Source: Microbacterium luteolum
GTDB taxonomy: Bacteria; Actinomycetota; Actinomycetes; Actinomycetales; Microbacteriaceae
Reading direction: 5' to 3'
Assembly (NCBI RefSeq): GCF_039533965.1
Contig: NZ_BAAAUN010000001.1
Coordinates: 1,088,949 to 1,152,948, forward strand
Length of the DNA: 64,000 nt
The stretch's first letter is position 1. The number at the start of each line of letters is the position of its first letter. Below are positions 53,459 through 63,069 of the stretch, piece after piece. The position numbers and the translations under genes were made by a program. The notes under the pieces were generated by a model that worked only from the letters and a program-made list of their open reading frames with translations, made no database searches and was not told where the DNA came from.

Positions 53459-54445
53459 TCAGAGCCACTTGGAGACGAGGTGCTCCGACGCGATGCGGCG
53501 AAGGGTTCCCGACGCTCCGCGGAGCACCACGCTCTCCGTGTAGACGAAGCCGCGCTCCCGGCGCACACCCGCGACGAGCTGCCCGTCCGTGACGCCGGTC
53601 GCGACGAAGATGGTGTTCTTGCCCTGAACCAGGTCGTCGGCCTCGTAGACCTTGTCCATGTCGAGACCGGCGTCGATCCCGCGCTGACGCTCGTCATCGT
53701 CGCGAGGCCAGAGAATCCCCTGGATGTGCCCGCCGAGCGCCTTGATCGCGCATGCGGTGACGATGCCCTCCGGGCTGCCACCGACGCCCACGCACATGTC
53801 GGTGCGCGCGTCGTGCCGAGCGGCGTTGATCCCGCCGGCCACGTCACCGTCGCTCATCAGACGCGTGCCGGCACCGGCATCGCGGATCTCCTGGATCAGC
53901 TTCTCGTGACGCGGACGATTCAGCACCGAGACGACGATCTCGTCGACCGGCTTGTCGAGCGCGCCCGCGAGCTTGCGGATGTTCTCGCCGATGGGCAGAC
54001 GAATGTCGACAACGCCGACACCCGCAGGCCCGGTCACGAGCTTGTCCATGTAGAACACGGATGACGCGTCGAGCATCGTGCCGCGGTCGGACACCGCGAT
54101 CACGGAGAGCGCGTTCTGCCGACCGGCGGCAGTGAGTGATGTGCCGTCGATGGGGTCGACGGCGATGTCGCACAGCGGTCCGCGACCGGTGCCGACGACC
54201 TCGCCGTTGAAGAGCATCGGGGCGTTGTCCTTCTCGCCTTCGCCGATGACGACCTTGCCCTGGAAGTCGACCGTTCCGAGGAACGCCCGCATCGCGTCGA
54301 CCGCGGCACCGTCCGCCGCTTCCTTCGCGCCACGGCCGATGAACGGCACCGCGCGAATGGCCGCCGCCTCGGTGGAGCGGACGAGCTCCATCGCGAGGTT
54401 ACGGTCGGGATGAAGAGGGCTCAGATCCGCTGTCAGACTCACCAT
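53459..54445 (-). CDS. glpX: Class II fructose-1,6-bisphosphatase
   Basis: 328 residues. It dephosphorylates fructose-1,6-bisphosphate in gluconeogenesis with divalent metal. Landmarks are VVIGEGEKDNAPMLFNGE (about residue 60), the lithium-sensitive phosphatase motif AVDPIDGTSLTAAGRQNALS (about residue 95), SDGDVAGGINAAR and VGGSPEGIVTACAIKALGG. In actinobacteria GlpX is the main FBPase. It is divergent from fbaA (185 bp), placing two consecutive gluconeogenic steps together. Confidence 0.97.
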   Translation of the reverse strand: MVSLTADLSPLHPDRNLAMELVRSTEAAAIRAVPFIGRGAKEAADGAAVDAMRAFLGTVDFQGKVVIGEGEKDNAPMLFNGEVVGTGRGPLCDIAVDPIDGTSLTAAGRQNALSVIAVSDRGTMLDASSVFYMDKLVTGPAGVGVVDIRLPIGENIRKLAGALDKPVDEIVVSVLNRPRHEKLIQEIRDAGAGTRLMSDGDVAGGINAARHDARTDMCVGVGGSPEGIVTACAIKALGGHIQGILWPRDDDERQRGIDAGLDMDKVYEADDLVQGKNTIFVATGVTDGQLVAGVRRERGFVYTESVVLRGASGTLRRIASEHLVSKWL

Positions 54446-54630
54446 GCGGTCAGCCTAGCCATCGTCCGTTGCGAAGCGCCCGGCTTTCGGTCGATTTCAC
54501 GTGAAGGAATCGCGGTTCTTAACGTTCCGGCAGGAGTCCCGGCTCCCCCGCGCCCGGGGGCCTGCGGCATCCGCTCACGCACCCCGATAGAGTGACTGCT
54601 GTCCCGGCTTCACCTACCGCAGGAGTTCTC

Positions 54631-55659
54631 ATGCCCGTCGCCACCCCGGATCAGTACGCCGAAATGCTCGACCGCGCGAAGGCCGGCGGCTTCGCGTACC
54701 CCGCTTTCAACGTCTCCAGCTCGCAGACGATCAACTCCGTCCTGCAGGGCCTCACCGAGGCCGGCTCCGACGGCATCATCCAGGTCACCACCGGCGGCGC
54801 CGACTACTTCGCCGGCCACACGGTCAAGGCCCGCGCCACCGGCGCACTCGCGTTCGCGCGCTACGCCACCGAGGTCGCCAAGAACTACCCGGTCACCGTC
54901 GCGCTGCACACCGACCACTGCCCCAAGGACGCGCTGGCCGGCTTCGTCGAGCCGCTCATCGCCGCCTCTGAGGAAGAGGTCAAGGCCGGACGCAACCCGA
55001 TCTTCCAGTCCCACATGTGGGACGGCTCGGCTGTTCCCCTCGCAGAGAACATCGAGATCGCCAAGGATCTCCTCCCCCGCATGAAGGCCATCAACGCGAT
55101 CCTCGAGGTCGAGATCGGCGTCGTCGGCGGCGAGGAAGACGGCGTCGCGCACGAGGGTTCGAACGATGCGCTGTACACGACCTTCGCCGATGTCGACCAG
55201 GCCGTGCAGGCGCTGGGTCTCGGTGAGCAGGGGCGCTACATCGCCGCCCTCACCTTCGGCAACGTCCACGGTGTCTACAAGCCGGGTGGCGTGAAGCTGC
55301 GTCCCGAGCTGCTGGGCGAGATCCAGCAGCAGGTCGCCGCGAAGTACAACACCGGCGCCAAGCCCCTCGACCTCGTCTTCCACGGCGGCTCCGGCTCGAC
55401 CGACGACGAGATCGCCCTCGCGGTCGCCAACGGTGTCATCAAGATGAACATCGACACCGACACGCAGTACGCCTACACGCGTGCGATCGCCGACTACATG
55501 TTCAAGAACTACGACAGCGTCCTGAAGGTCGACGGCGAGGTCGGCAACAAGAAGCAGTACGACCCGCGCGCCTGGGGCAAGGTCGCGGAGACCGCGATGG
55601 CCGCCCGCGTCGTCGAGTCGACCCGCCAGCTCGGCTCCTACGGCCAGTCGAAGAGCTGA
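54631..55659 (+). CDS. fbaA: Class II fructose-bisphosphate aldolase
   Basis: 342 residues from ATG at 54631, with CAGGAG 5 nt upstream; a GTG at 54592 is in frame but overlaps the -10 (TAGAGT, 54588-54593). Zinc aldolase of glycolysis/gluconeogenesis. Zinc and catalytic residues lie in VALHTDHCPKDALAGFVEP, the Glu region ILEVEIGVVGGEEDGVAHEG, LTFGNVHGVYKPG and LVFHGGSGSTDDEI, ending with KMNIDTDTQYAYTRAIADYM. Followed by a triple repeat and a strong terminator. Confidence 0.97.
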   Translation: MPVATPDQYAEMLDRAKAGGFAYPAFNVSSSQTINSVLQGLTEAGSDGIIQVTTGGADYFAGHTVKARATGALAFARYATEVAKNYPVTVALHTDHCPKDALAGFVEPLIAASEEEVKAGRNPIFQSHMWDGSAVPLAENIEIAKDLLPRMKAINAILEVEIGVVGGEEDGVAHEGSNDALYTTFADVDQAVQALGLGEQGRYIAALTFGNVHGVYKPGGVKLRPELLGEIQQQVAAKYNTGAKPLDLVFHGGSGSTDDEIALAVANGVIKMNIDTDTQYAYTRAIADYMFKNYDSVLKVDGEVGNKKQYDPRAWGKVAETAMAARVVESTRQLGSYGQSKS

Positions 55660-55663
55660 CGAC

Positions 55664-55729
55664 CGTCGCTGAGCGGCCCTCCGTGGGTCGCTGAGCGGCC
55701 CTCAATGGGTCGCTGAGCTTGTCGAAGCG
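55664..55729 (+). repeat. Three tandem 22-23-bp repeats after fbaA
   Basis: GTCGCTGAGCGGCCCTC occurs at 55665 and 55688 and a third variant, GTCGCTGAGCTTGTCGAAG, at 55710. The third carries the genomic REP core (GAGC-TGTCGAAG) also found inside gcvH. Confidence 0.7.
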
Positions 55730-55763
55730 AAGGGGTGCCCGGCCGATCGGCCGGGCACCCCTT
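55730..55763. terminator. Perfect 16-bp bidirectional terminator
   Basis: AAGGGGTGCCCGGCCG and its exact reverse complement around AT, between the convergent fbaA and DUF6264 genes. The A-run on one side gives a short U-tract for either direction. Confidence 0.85.
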
Positions 55764-55781
55764 CTGCGTCAAGCGGCGGGA

Positions 55782-56309
55782 TCAGCTCCCGCCCACGTTC
55801 CCGACGTAGGACATGAACGCGGGATCGCCGAACATCGGCACCGCGAGGCACATCGACGCGATCAGCATCGTCACCACCGCGCCGACCAGCGGAACCCACC
55901 AGGCGACCTTCGCACTGCGGAGCCGCCGGATCGACGCCCACGCGGTGAGCGACCAGCCGACGACCAGCACGACCGCGGCGATGGTCCCCCACAGCTTGCC
56001 CTGGTCGTAGTTCGTGAACTCTCCCTCGATGCCGAGGATCTTCATGCTCTCGTTCATCACGCGCGTGAGGTCGAGGTAGGACAACGCCGTGACGATCACG
56101 TTGATGAGGCCGTAGGCCAGCAACCCGATGGTCACGAACCGATCGACGGCATGGGGGCGGCGCGGAGCCGCATCCGCGACGACCGGCCCCGGCGCGGGGG
56201 TCGTGAAGACCGGCTCGGCCACGACCTCGCTCAGCGGCGGAAGACCCGCCGCTCTCCGCTGCTCCTCGGGGGTCGCGAGTTCGCCGTACTGAGGACGCTG
56301 ATCGGTCAT
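55782..56309 (-). CDS. DUF6264 family membrane protein
   Basis: 175 residues. It opens with a polar MTDQRPQYGELATPEEQRRA block typical of the family, then a Pro/Ala linker to about residue 50. Four hydrophobic helices follow: VDRFVTIGLLAYGLINVIVT, LWGTIAAVVLVVGWSLTAWA and WWVPLVGAVVTMLIASMCLA are clear. Function unknown. Single gene. Confidence 0.75.
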   Translation of the reverse strand: MTDQRPQYGELATPEEQRRAAGLPPLSEVVAEPVFTTPAPGPVVADAAPRRPHAVDRFVTIGLLAYGLINVIVTALSYLDLTRVMNESMKILGIEGEFTNYDQGKLWGTIAAVVLVVGWSLTAWASIRRLRSAKVAWWVPLVGAVVTMLIASMCLAVPMFGDPAFMSYVGNVGGS

Positions 56310-56370
56310 CCCGCCATGCTAATCGCCGTGGCTCGGAGCGGCTCACAGCAGGACACCGCCGAAAATGATG

Positions 56371-56404
56371 GCGGCCCCGGAGAATTGGGGACTCCTCGGG
56401 GCCG
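56371..56404 (-). terminator. Terminator candidate after iclR
   Basis: GCGGCCCCG and CGGGGCCGC with an inner GAG/CTC enclose a ~14-nt loop. Lies 145 bp past the iclR-family stop; the remaining part of 56310-56548 has no gene. Confidence 0.5.
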
Positions 56405-56548
56405 CGGACTCGGAACGCTGGGGACGCTCGTCATCCAAGTGGATTCACGCAGAGCTGGGGACCCTCCGCGAATCTGCAGGGCCGTTTGCACAGACGCCTA
56501 CAGTTCTGATCATAGGAAGACCCTCGCCCCCGCGCTAGAGCGGAAACT

Positions 56549-57340
56549 TCAGATAGTGAACTCGACATCGGGCGTGCCCGCGTCCAACGCATCGGCTCCG
56601 AGCTGGAGAGACAGCCTCCGCGCCACGCTCTGGAGACGGGAAACCAGTGCTCGATCCACGACGGCGAGCTCCGAGGGCAGCGAGATCGCCAGCGAGGCGG
56701 TGATGTTCGGAGCGATCACCGGCACGGCGACGCACGTCGCTCCGATGACGTATTCCTCCTGATCCACCACCCAGCCCGGAGAATGCTCGAGCTGCGTCAG
56801 CAGCGTGTGGCGATCGCTGATGGTGCGAGGCGTCAGCTCCTCCAGGCGGTGCCGCGCCAGGTAGTCGAGCCGGTGCTCGTCGGGAAGCTCCGCGAGGATC
56901 TGCTTGCCGAGGGCCGTGGCGTGGGCGCTGGACTGCAGGCCGACCCAGAGCTCGACCCGCGGATTGTGCACGGCGTCGACGATGTCGACGAGGTGCATCT
57001 CGCCGTCGTCGAAGCGAGACAGATAGGCGGTCGCGCCGACCTCCTCCGTCACCTTCCGCAGGGCGGAGCGCACGCGGGCGAGGAAGACCCCTCGCGAGTC
57101 GATCTCCTGCTGGAAGGACGGGAACCGGGTGCCGAGCACGAGGCCGTCGGGCTCCGCGGACAGATATCCCTCGTGGATCAGAGTTCGGATGAGGTTGTAC
57201 GTCGTGCCGGGGGTCAGCCCGGTGGCGGTGGCCAGCATCTTCGCCGGCAGCGGACGGGGCGAGTTCGCGACGATGTCGACGAGACGGAGTGCGCGCTGCA
57301 CCGACCCGATGAGAGTCGGCTCGCCCTCCGTCGGGCTCAC
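56549..57340 (-). CDS. IclR-family transcriptional regulator
   Basis: 263 residues. The N-terminal winged helix (about 8-70) has IGSVQRALRLVDIVANSPRP and GTTYNLIRTLIHEGYLSAEP; the C-terminal IclR ligand domain (about 85-255) has AHATALGKQILAELPDEHRL and QEEYVIGATCVAVPVIAPNI. IclR members sense carboxylic acids or sugar acids. It starts 2 bp after the ispH stop in the same direction, an unusual partner for an isoprenoid enzyme. Target unknown. Confidence 0.88.
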   Translation of the reverse strand: MSPTEGEPTLIGSVQRALRLVDIVANSPRPLPAKMLATATGLTPGTTYNLIRTLIHEGYLSAEPDGLVLGTRFPSFQQEIDSRGVFLARVRSALRKVTEEVGATAYLSRFDDGEMHLVDIVDAVHNPRVELWVGLQSSAHATALGKQILAELPDEHRLDYLARHRLEELTPRTISDRHTLLTQLEHSPGWVVDQEEYVIGATCVAVPVIAPNITASLAISLPSELAVVDRALVSRLQSVARRLSLQLGADALDAGTPDVEFTI

Positions 57341-57342
57341 CG

Positions 57343-58422
57343 CTACGCGCCTCCTCCTGAGGCACGACCGCCGAGCGCCCGGGCGTCGCGCTGGCCGGTG
57401 GAGTCCTGGCGCAGCTCCTTGGGCAGAGAGAACATCAGATCCTCCTCAGCCGTCTTCACTTCTTCCACGTCGCGGTATCCGGCGTCACCGAGTGCATCGA
57501 GGACCTCGCGGACGAGCACTTCGGGAACGGATGCCCCGCTCGTCACGCCGACGGTCTCCACGCCGTCGAGCCATTCCTGCTTGACCTCTTCGGCGTAGTC
57601 GACACGATACGCCGCCTTGGCGCCGTATTCGAGGGCGACTTCGACCAGGCGCACCGAGTTCGACGAGTTCGAGGATCCGACGACGATGACGAGATCCGCG
57701 TTCGCCGCCACCTTCTTGATCGCCACCTGCCGGTTCTGGGTGGCGTAGCAGATGTCATCGGACGGCGGGTTCTGCAGATCGGGGAAGCGGAGGCGCAGGC
57801 GGTTGACCGTCTCCATGGTCTCGTCGACCGACAGCGTGGTCTGCGAGAGCCAGACGACCTTCGACGGGTCCTTCACCTGCACCGTGTCGGCCTCGGCCGG
57901 CGAGTTCACGATGGTCACGTGCTCGGGCGCCTCGCCCGCGGTGCCCTCGACCTCTTCGTGGCCCTCGTGACCGATCAGGAGGATCTCGAAGTCGTCCCGG
58001 GCGAACCTCACGGCCTCGCGGTGCACCTTCGTCACCAGCGGGCAGGTCGCGTCGATCGCATGAAGGCCGCGATCGGATGCCGCGTTCACCACGGCCGGCG
58101 AGACGCCGTGCGCGCTGAAGACGACGTGGGCTCCGGCCGGGACCTCGTCGACCTCTTCGACGAAGATCGCGCCCTTCTCCTCGAGCTCGGTGACGACATG
58201 GATGTTGTGCACGATCTGCTTGCGCACGTACACCGGTGCGCCGTAGCGCTCCAGCGCCTTCTCGACCGCGACCACGGCACGGTCGACGCCCGCGCAGTAA
58301 CCGCGGGGAGCGGCGAGCAGAATCCGCTTGTGTCCGACGATCGGGTTATCCTGAAGCCGCCCTGCCGCCGCGCGCACGCGTGGGATGCGGGGGACGGGGA
58401 GATGAACGGCAGTCGAAGTCAC
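57343..58422 (-). CDS. ispH: 4-hydroxy-3-methylbut-2-enyl diphosphate reductase
   Basis: 359 residues; the last step of the MEP isoprenoid pathway, using a 4Fe-4S cluster. The three cluster cysteines lie in [35 protein letters not shown] and [17 protein letters not shown]. Substrate-binding blocks are [47 protein letters not shown] and [13 protein letters not shown]. The N-terminal ~30 residues before [16 protein letters not shown] are extra. Divergent from xseA. Confidence 0.97.
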   Translation of the reverse strand: MTSTAVHLPVPRIPRVRAAAGRLQDNPIVGHKRILLAAPRGYCAGVDRAVVAVEKALERYGAPVYVRKQIVHNIHVVTELEEKGAIFVEEVDEVPAGAHVVFSAHGVSPAVVNAASDRGLHAIDATCPLVTKVHREAVRFARDDFEILLIGHEGHEEVEGTAGEAPEHVTIVNSPAEADTVQVKDPSKVVWLSQTTLSVDETMETVNRLRLRFPDLQNPPSDDICYATQNRQVAIKKVAANADLVIVVGSSNSSNSVRLVEVALEYGAKAAYRVDYAEEVKQEWLDGVETVGVTSGASVPEVLVREVLDALGDAGYRDVEEVKTAEEDLMFSLPKELRQDSTGQRDARALGGRASGGGA

Positions 58423-58498
58423 CCCATGATTCTACCGGCGTGTGCCTGTGGAAGGCCGGGATGCCGCCACACGACGCGACGGCACGGAACGGGAGCAG

Positions 58499-59776
58499 AT
58501 GACAGTCTTCGAAGCGGCCGCGGGTCCGGGCGAGACGCCGCCGGCCGATGCCGTCGCCCCGCGGGATTCCACCTCCGACGCGCCCACCTCCGTCGCGCGG
58601 TTGAACGCGACGATCCGCGACTTCATCGCACGCTGGAACACAGTGTGGGTGGAAGGCGAGATCACCTCGTGGAACGTGCGGGCCGGGAACATCTTCGCTC
58701 GCCTGAAGGACACTCAGTCCGATGCGCAGATCTCGATCCGGATCTGGTCGAGCGTGCGCGGACGCATCCCCTCCGACCTCGGCGTCGGCGACCACGTGGT
58801 CGCGGCGGTGAAGGCCGACTACTTCGTCAAGTCCGGTGACTTCAGCTTCGCCGTCTCGGCGATGAAGCACGTGGGCCTCGGCGACCAGCTCGAGCGCTTG
58901 GAGAAGCTGCGGCTGCAGCTGCGCCAGGAGGGGCTTTTCGATGCCGCCCGCAAGAAGCGCCTGCCGTTCCTCCCACATGTCATCGGCCTGATCACCGGCG
59001 AGCGCTCCGATGCCGAGAAGGACGTGCACCGCAACGCCGAGCTGCGTTGGCCGCAGGTGCGATTCCGCACCGAATACGCGGCTGTGCAGGGCGACCGCTG
59101 CGTCCCCGACACCCTTGCGGCGCTCAAGCGCCTCGACGCCGATCCCGAGGTCGACGTCATCATCATCGCGCGCGGCGGCGGCGACCCGCAGACGCTCCTC
59201 GGGTTCAGCGACGAGCGGCTGGTGCGGGCCGTGGCCGCGGCATCCACTCCGATCGTCAGCGCGATCGGGCACGAGAACGACCACCCCCTGCTCGACGACG
59301 TCGCCGATCTGCGGGCATCGACCCCGACAGACGCCGCGAAGCGCGTCGTCCCCGATGTCGGCGAACAGCGCGCGCTCATCGCACAGCTGCGTTCTCGGGC
59401 GACCACCCGGCTCACCCAGCGCCTGTCCCACGACATCGCCCAGCTCGAGCAGCTGCGGTCCCGCCCGGTGCTGCGCTCCCCCGCGCCGATCATCGACGCC
59501 CGGTCTCAGGAGCTGTGGCTGCTGCTGTCGCGCGGCCGCGACACGATCGCCCGGCAGCTCGACACGGCCGGTCGCCGCACCAGTGAGCTCCGCGCCTCCC
59601 TGCGAGCCCTGTCACCGGCCGCGACCCTGGCCCGCGGCTATGCGATCGCGCACCTCGAGGGCGGTGTGATCCTGCGTGACGCGGCGGATGCTCCGGCCGG
59701 GAGCGCCCTGACGATCACCGTCGATCGCGGCTCGCTCGCCGCGCGTTCGGAGGGCGAGATCGCCGAAGGTTCCTGA
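58499..59776 (+). CDS. xseA: Exodeoxyribonuclease VII large subunit
   Basis: 425 residues from ATG at 58499 (GGGAG upstream; in-frame GTG at 58442 possible). The N-terminal OB fold is TVWVEGEITSWNVRAGNIFA. The catalytic middle part has PHVIGLITGERSDAEKDVHR, VIIIARGGGDPQTLLGFSDE and TPIVSAIGHENDHPLLDDVA. A long coiled coil and the C-terminal ARGYAIAHLEGGVILRDA follow. It degrades single-stranded DNA with XseB, which follows at 37 bp. Confidence 0.96.
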   Translation: MTVFEAAAGPGETPPADAVAPRDSTSDAPTSVARLNATIRDFIARWNTVWVEGEITSWNVRAGNIFARLKDTQSDAQISIRIWSSVRGRIPSDLGVGDHVVAAVKADYFVKSGDFSFAVSAMKHVGLGDQLERLEKLRLQLRQEGLFDAARKKRLPFLPHVIGLITGERSDAEKDVHRNAELRWPQVRFRTEYAAVQGDRCVPDTLAALKRLDADPEVDVIIIARGGGDPQTLLGFSDERLVRAVAAASTPIVSAIGHENDHPLLDDVADLRASTPTDAAKRVVPDVGEQRALIAQLRSRATTRLTQRLSHDIAQLEQLRSRPVLRSPAPIIDARSQELWLLLSRGRDTIARQLDTAGRRTSELRASLRALSPAATLARGYAIAHLEGGVILRDAADAPAGSALTITVDRGSLAARSEGEIAEGS

Positions 59777-59812
59777 GCGGGCCACCGACGACGCACGCCG
59801 TAAGATGGAGGA

Positions 59813-60055
59813 GTGAGCGCCCTGAACGAGATCCCGGTCGAGACGCTGTCATTCGAGGCAGCCCGCGATGAGCTCGTCACCGTCGTCGCCGAGCTCGAGC
59901 AGGGCTCCCCCACGCTCGAGCATTCTCTGGCCCTCTGGGAACGCGGCGAAGCACTCGCCGCCCGATGCGAGGAGTGGCTCCTCGGCGCGAAGCGCCGTCT
60001 CGACGCCGCTCGGGCCGCGGCATCCGACTCCGACGCCCCCGGCGGCGCATCGTGA
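59813..60055 (+). CDS. xseB: Exodeoxyribonuclease VII small subunit
   Basis: 80 residues from GTG. The small helical partner of Xse[41 protein letters not shown] and [16 protein letters not shown] match the family. GGAGGA directly precedes the GTG, and TAAGAT (59801-59806) is 6 nt upstream, so an internal promoter is possible. The stop overlaps the next start by 4 bp (GTGA). Confidence 0.95.
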   Translation: MSALNEIPVETLSFEAARDELVTVVAELEQGSPTLEHSLALWERGEALAARCEEWLLGAKRRLDAARAAASDSDAPGGAS

Positions 60056-60696
60056 GCAAGCAGCCGCCGATCGTCGCCGAGCTCGGCCGCCCCGAGACCC
60101 CGGACGAGACCGCGGCACGCAAGGCCGCGTCCAGCAAGGCGTACCGCGGCAGCCAGACCGTGCGGAACCTCGTCGCGGCGCTCCTCGTCACCGTCGCCGT
60201 CGTCGCCGTGATCATCTTCGCCGTCCCTCGCGGGGAACCGGTGAAGGCCGAGGAGATCGACGTCGCGGGCATCGCCGCCGGCGTGGAGTCGACCATGGAG
60301 AGCCCGGCGATCGTCCCGGAACTCGATGACTTCTGGCGCGTGAACGCCGCCGAGCTGCAGAGCGGCGCCACTGTCGTGTGGGAGATCACCCTCGCCCCGG
60401 CCGCCGACGACGAGCGCGGCTTCATCAAGGTCGCCCAGGCGTTCGACGCCGACTCCTCCTGGGCTCCGCAGCGGCTGAACGGCAACGCCCCCACCGACGA
60501 GGTGCGCATCGGCGGACTCGACTGGGACGTCTACAAGCTCGGCGACGCGGGCGCGAACGCCAACGTCAGCTATGCGATCGGCACACAGGCCGGCGACGAC
60601 TACGTGCTGCTCTACGGCTCGCGCTCCGCGGCGTCCACCGCCGACCTCGCCGAATCCCTCGTGCCCCAGATCCGCGCTCTCTCGGAGGCTTCATGA
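60052..60696 (+). CDS. DUF4245 family protein
   Basis: 214 residues from GTG. A polar N-terminus of about 40 residues is followed by one membrane helix ([20 protein letters not shown]) and an extracytoplasmic domain with [20 protein letters not shown], then [20 protein letters not shown]. The family is common beside xseB/fumC in actinobacteria and has no assigned function. Overlaps xseB and the next gene by 4 bp each. Confidence 0.85.
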   Translation: MSKQPPIVAELGRPETPDETAARKAASSKAYRGSQTVRNLVAALLVTVAVVAVIIFAVPRGEPVKAEEIDVAGIAAGVESTMESPAIVPELDDFWRVNAAELQSGATVVWEITLAPAADDERGFIKVAQAFDADSSWAPQRLNGNAPTDEVRIGGLDWDVYKLGDAGANANVSYAIGTQAGDDYVLLYGSRSAASTADLAESLVPQIRALSEAS

Positions 60697-61382
60697 CGAA
60701 CACCCTCACCCCGGCCGCAGCCTGGCAGCAGATGCAGGAGGGGAACGCCCGTTTCGTGCGCGACGAGCCTCAGCATCCCAACCAGGACGGCGCCAGGCGC
60801 CAGCACCTCGCCGCCGCGCAGCATCCGGTCGCCACACTCTTCGGCTGCTCCGACTCGCGTCTCGCAGCCGAGATCATCTTCGACCTGGGTCTGGGCGACC
60901 TCTTCGTCGTGCGCAACGCCGGCCAGGTTCTCGGCGAGTCGATCGTGGCGAGCCTCGAGTACGCCGTCGCCGTGCTGGAGGTTCCGCTCATCGTCGTCCT
61001 CGCGCACGACTCCTGCGGTGCGGTGCGCGCGGCGATCGACGGCACCGCCATCGACGCCGCTCCCCTTCCGCCGCACATCTGGCGACTGATCGCCCCGATC
61101 GTGCCGGCGGCCCGGAAGGTGCTGGCCGAGAACGGCGGCACCACGGTCGCCGAGATCGATGCCGAGCTCGTCGGCGAAGAGCACCTGCGCAACACGGTGA
61201 AGGATCTGCTGCAGTCCTCCGAGCTGATCAGCAGCGCCGTCGCCGAGGGCCGTCTGGGCATCGTGGGCGCCAACTACCGTCTGGCCGAGGGCACCGCTTC
61301 GCCGGTGATCACGGTCGGAATCGACACCGAGGACGTCGCCATCGAGGGGATCGTCCCCGCAACCAAGGAAGGTTCGGAATGA
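60693..61382 (+). CDS. Beta-class carbonic anhydrase
   Basis: 229 residues. Interconverts CO2 and bicarbonate. Zinc ligands are in [18 protein letters not shown] (Cys, Asp, Arg of CxDxR) and [16 protein letters not shown] (His, Cys of HxxC). A conserved [18 protein letters not shown] links them. No membrane segment. ATGA overlaps join it to DUF4245 and fumC, suggesting coexpression with the citrate-cycle enzyme. Confidence 0.94.
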   Translation: MTNTLTPAAAWQQMQEGNARFVRDEPQHPNQDGARRQHLAAAQHPVATLFGCSDSRLAAEIIFDLGLGDLFVVRNAGQVLGESIVASLEYAVAVLEVPLIVVLAHDSCGAVRAAIDGTAIDAAPLPPHIWRLIAPIVPAARKVLAENGGTTVAEIDAELVGEEHLRNTVKDLLQSSELISSAVAEGRLGIVGANYRLAEGTASPVITVGIDTEDVAIEGIVPATKEGSE

Positions 61383-62773
61383 CTGAGTACGACTACCGCA
61401 TCGAGCACGACACCATGGGTGAGGTGCGTGTTCCCGTGAACGCGCTCTACGGCGCCCAGACGCAGCGTGCCGTGGAGAACTTCCCGATCTCGGGCAAGGG
61501 GCTGGAGTCGACGCAGATCGCCGCCCTCGCGCGCATCAAGAAGGCCGCCGCCCTGGCGAACAAGGAGCTCGGCACCCTCGACGGCGCCATCGCCGACGCG
61601 ATCGCCCAGGCGGCCGACCAGGTCGCCTCGGGTGCGCACGACGGCGAATTCCCGGTCGACACGTACCAGACCGGTTCCGGCACGTCGTCGAACATGAACA
61701 TGAACGAGGTGCTCGCGACCCTCGCGACCGGCATCCTCGGCGCGAGCGTGCACCCCAACGACCACGTGAACGCCTCACAGTCGTCGAACGACGTGTTCCC
61801 GACCTCGGTGCACATCGCTGTCACCCAGGCGCTCATCGACACGCTCATCCCCTCGCTCGACCACCTCGCCGTCGCCCTCGAGGCGAAGGCGGAGCTGTGG
61901 AAGGATGCCGTGAAGTCCGGCCGCACGCACCTCATGGATGCGACGCCCGTCACGCTCGGTCAGGAGTTCGGCGGCTACGCCCGTCAGGTGCGCCTCGGCA
62001 TCGAGCGCGTGCAGTCGGCGCTCCCCCGCGTCGCCGAGGTCCCGCTCGGCGGCACCGCCGTCGGCACGGGCATCAACACCCCGCTCGGCTTCCCGCAGAA
62101 GGTCATCGCGCTGCTCGCGGCCGAGACCGAGCTGCCGATCACCGAGGCCAAGGACCACTTCGAGGCGCAGGCCAACCGCGACGGTCTGGTCGAGGCGTCC
62201 GGTGCCCTCCGCACGATCGCGGTCTCGCTGACCAAGATCAACAACGACCTGCGCTGGATGGGCTCCGGCCCGAACACGGGTCTCGGCGAGCTGCACATCC
62301 CCGACCTGCAGCCCGGATCCTCGATCATGCCCGGCAAGGTCAACCCGGTCGTGCCGGAGGCCGTGCTGATGGTCTGCGCGCGCGTGATCGGCAACGACGC
62401 GACGGTCGCCTGGGCCGGAGCATCCGGTTCGTTCGAGCTCAACGTCGCGATCCCCGTCATGGGCACGGCGCTGCTCGAGTCGATCCGCCTGCTGTCGAAC
62501 GCCTCGCGTGTGCTCGCCGACAAGACGATCGACGGCCTGCAGGCGAACGTCGAGCGCGCGGCCGCGTTCGCGGGCATGAGCCCGTCGATCGTGACGCCGC
62601 TGAACAAGCTCATCGGCTACGAGGCGGCGGCGAAGATCGCGAAGCACTCGGTCGCCAAGGGCATCACGGTGCGCGACGCCGTGATCGACCTGGGCTACGT
62701 CGAGCGCGGCGACCTCACGCTCGAGCAGCTCGACGAGAAGCTCGACCTGCTCTCGATGACGCACCCCGGCTGA
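61379..62773 (+). CDS. fumC: Class II fumarate hydratase
   Basis: 464 residues. Converts fumarate to malate in the citrate cycle; a cytoplasmic tetramer without Fe-S. Landmarks are [74 protein letters not shown] and the fumarase signature [19 protein letters not shown] overlaps the carbonic anhydrase stop by 4 bp. Last gene of xseA-xseB-DUF4245-CA-fumC, followed by a terminator. Confidence 0.98.
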   Translation: MTEYDYRIEHDTMGEVRVPVNALYGAQTQRAVENFPISGKGLESTQIAALARIKKAAALANKELGTLDGAIADAIAQAADQVASGAHDGEFPVDTYQTGSGTSSNMNMNEVLATLATGILGASVHPNDHVNASQSSNDVFPTSVHIAVTQALIDTLIPSLDHLAVALEAKAELWKDAVKSGRTHLMDATPVTLGQEFGGYARQVRLGIERVQSALPRVAEVPLGGTAVGTGINTPLGFPQKVIALLAAETELPITEAKDHFEAQANRDGLVEASGALRTIAVSLTKINNDLRWMGSGPNTGLGELHIPDLQPGSSIMPGKVNPVVPEAVLMVCARVIGNDATVAWAGASGSFELNVAIPVMGTALLESIRLLSNASRVLADKTIDGLQANVERAAAFAGMSPSIVTPLNKLIGYEAAAKIAKHSVAKGITVRDAVIDLGYVERGDLTLEQLDEKLDLLSMTHPG

Positions 62774-62796
62774 GTCCGGACGAAGACGGAGAAGAG

Positions 62797-62831
62797 CGGA
62801 TGCCGTGGGGACCTGGTCCTCGCGGCATCCG
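62797..62831 (+). terminator. Terminator of fumC
   Basis: CGGATGCCG / CGGCATCCG with inner GGAC/GTCC, 23 bp after the stop, followed by TCGTCTCCT. Confidence 0.75.
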
Positions 62832-62885
62832 TCGTCTCCTGCCTGTGGTCCGCACCCGCTGATGACGACCGTTGCCCACTTCCCT

Positions 62886-62952
62886 GGGGGCCGACACTCC
62901 GGATGTCGGACACGTGTGCCGATTCGGTCCGACATCTGGCGTGTCGGCCCCC
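62886..62952. repeat. 67-bp palindromic repeat, left copy
   Basis: Outer arms GGGGGCCGACAC / GTGTCGGCCCCC and inner arms GATGTCGGA / TCCGACATC enclose a 17-nt centre. A second copy starts at 63943. Confidence 0.8.
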
Positions 62953-63069
62953 GGAATGACGCAACGACTTGTCCTGCACAGCAAGGCTTCCCGCGCTTCA
63001 TTCCCCCGGTTTCCGCCATCGGGCGCCCTGGCGCCGGTCCCGCACGGCAGGGCCGGGCATGGTGGAAGG

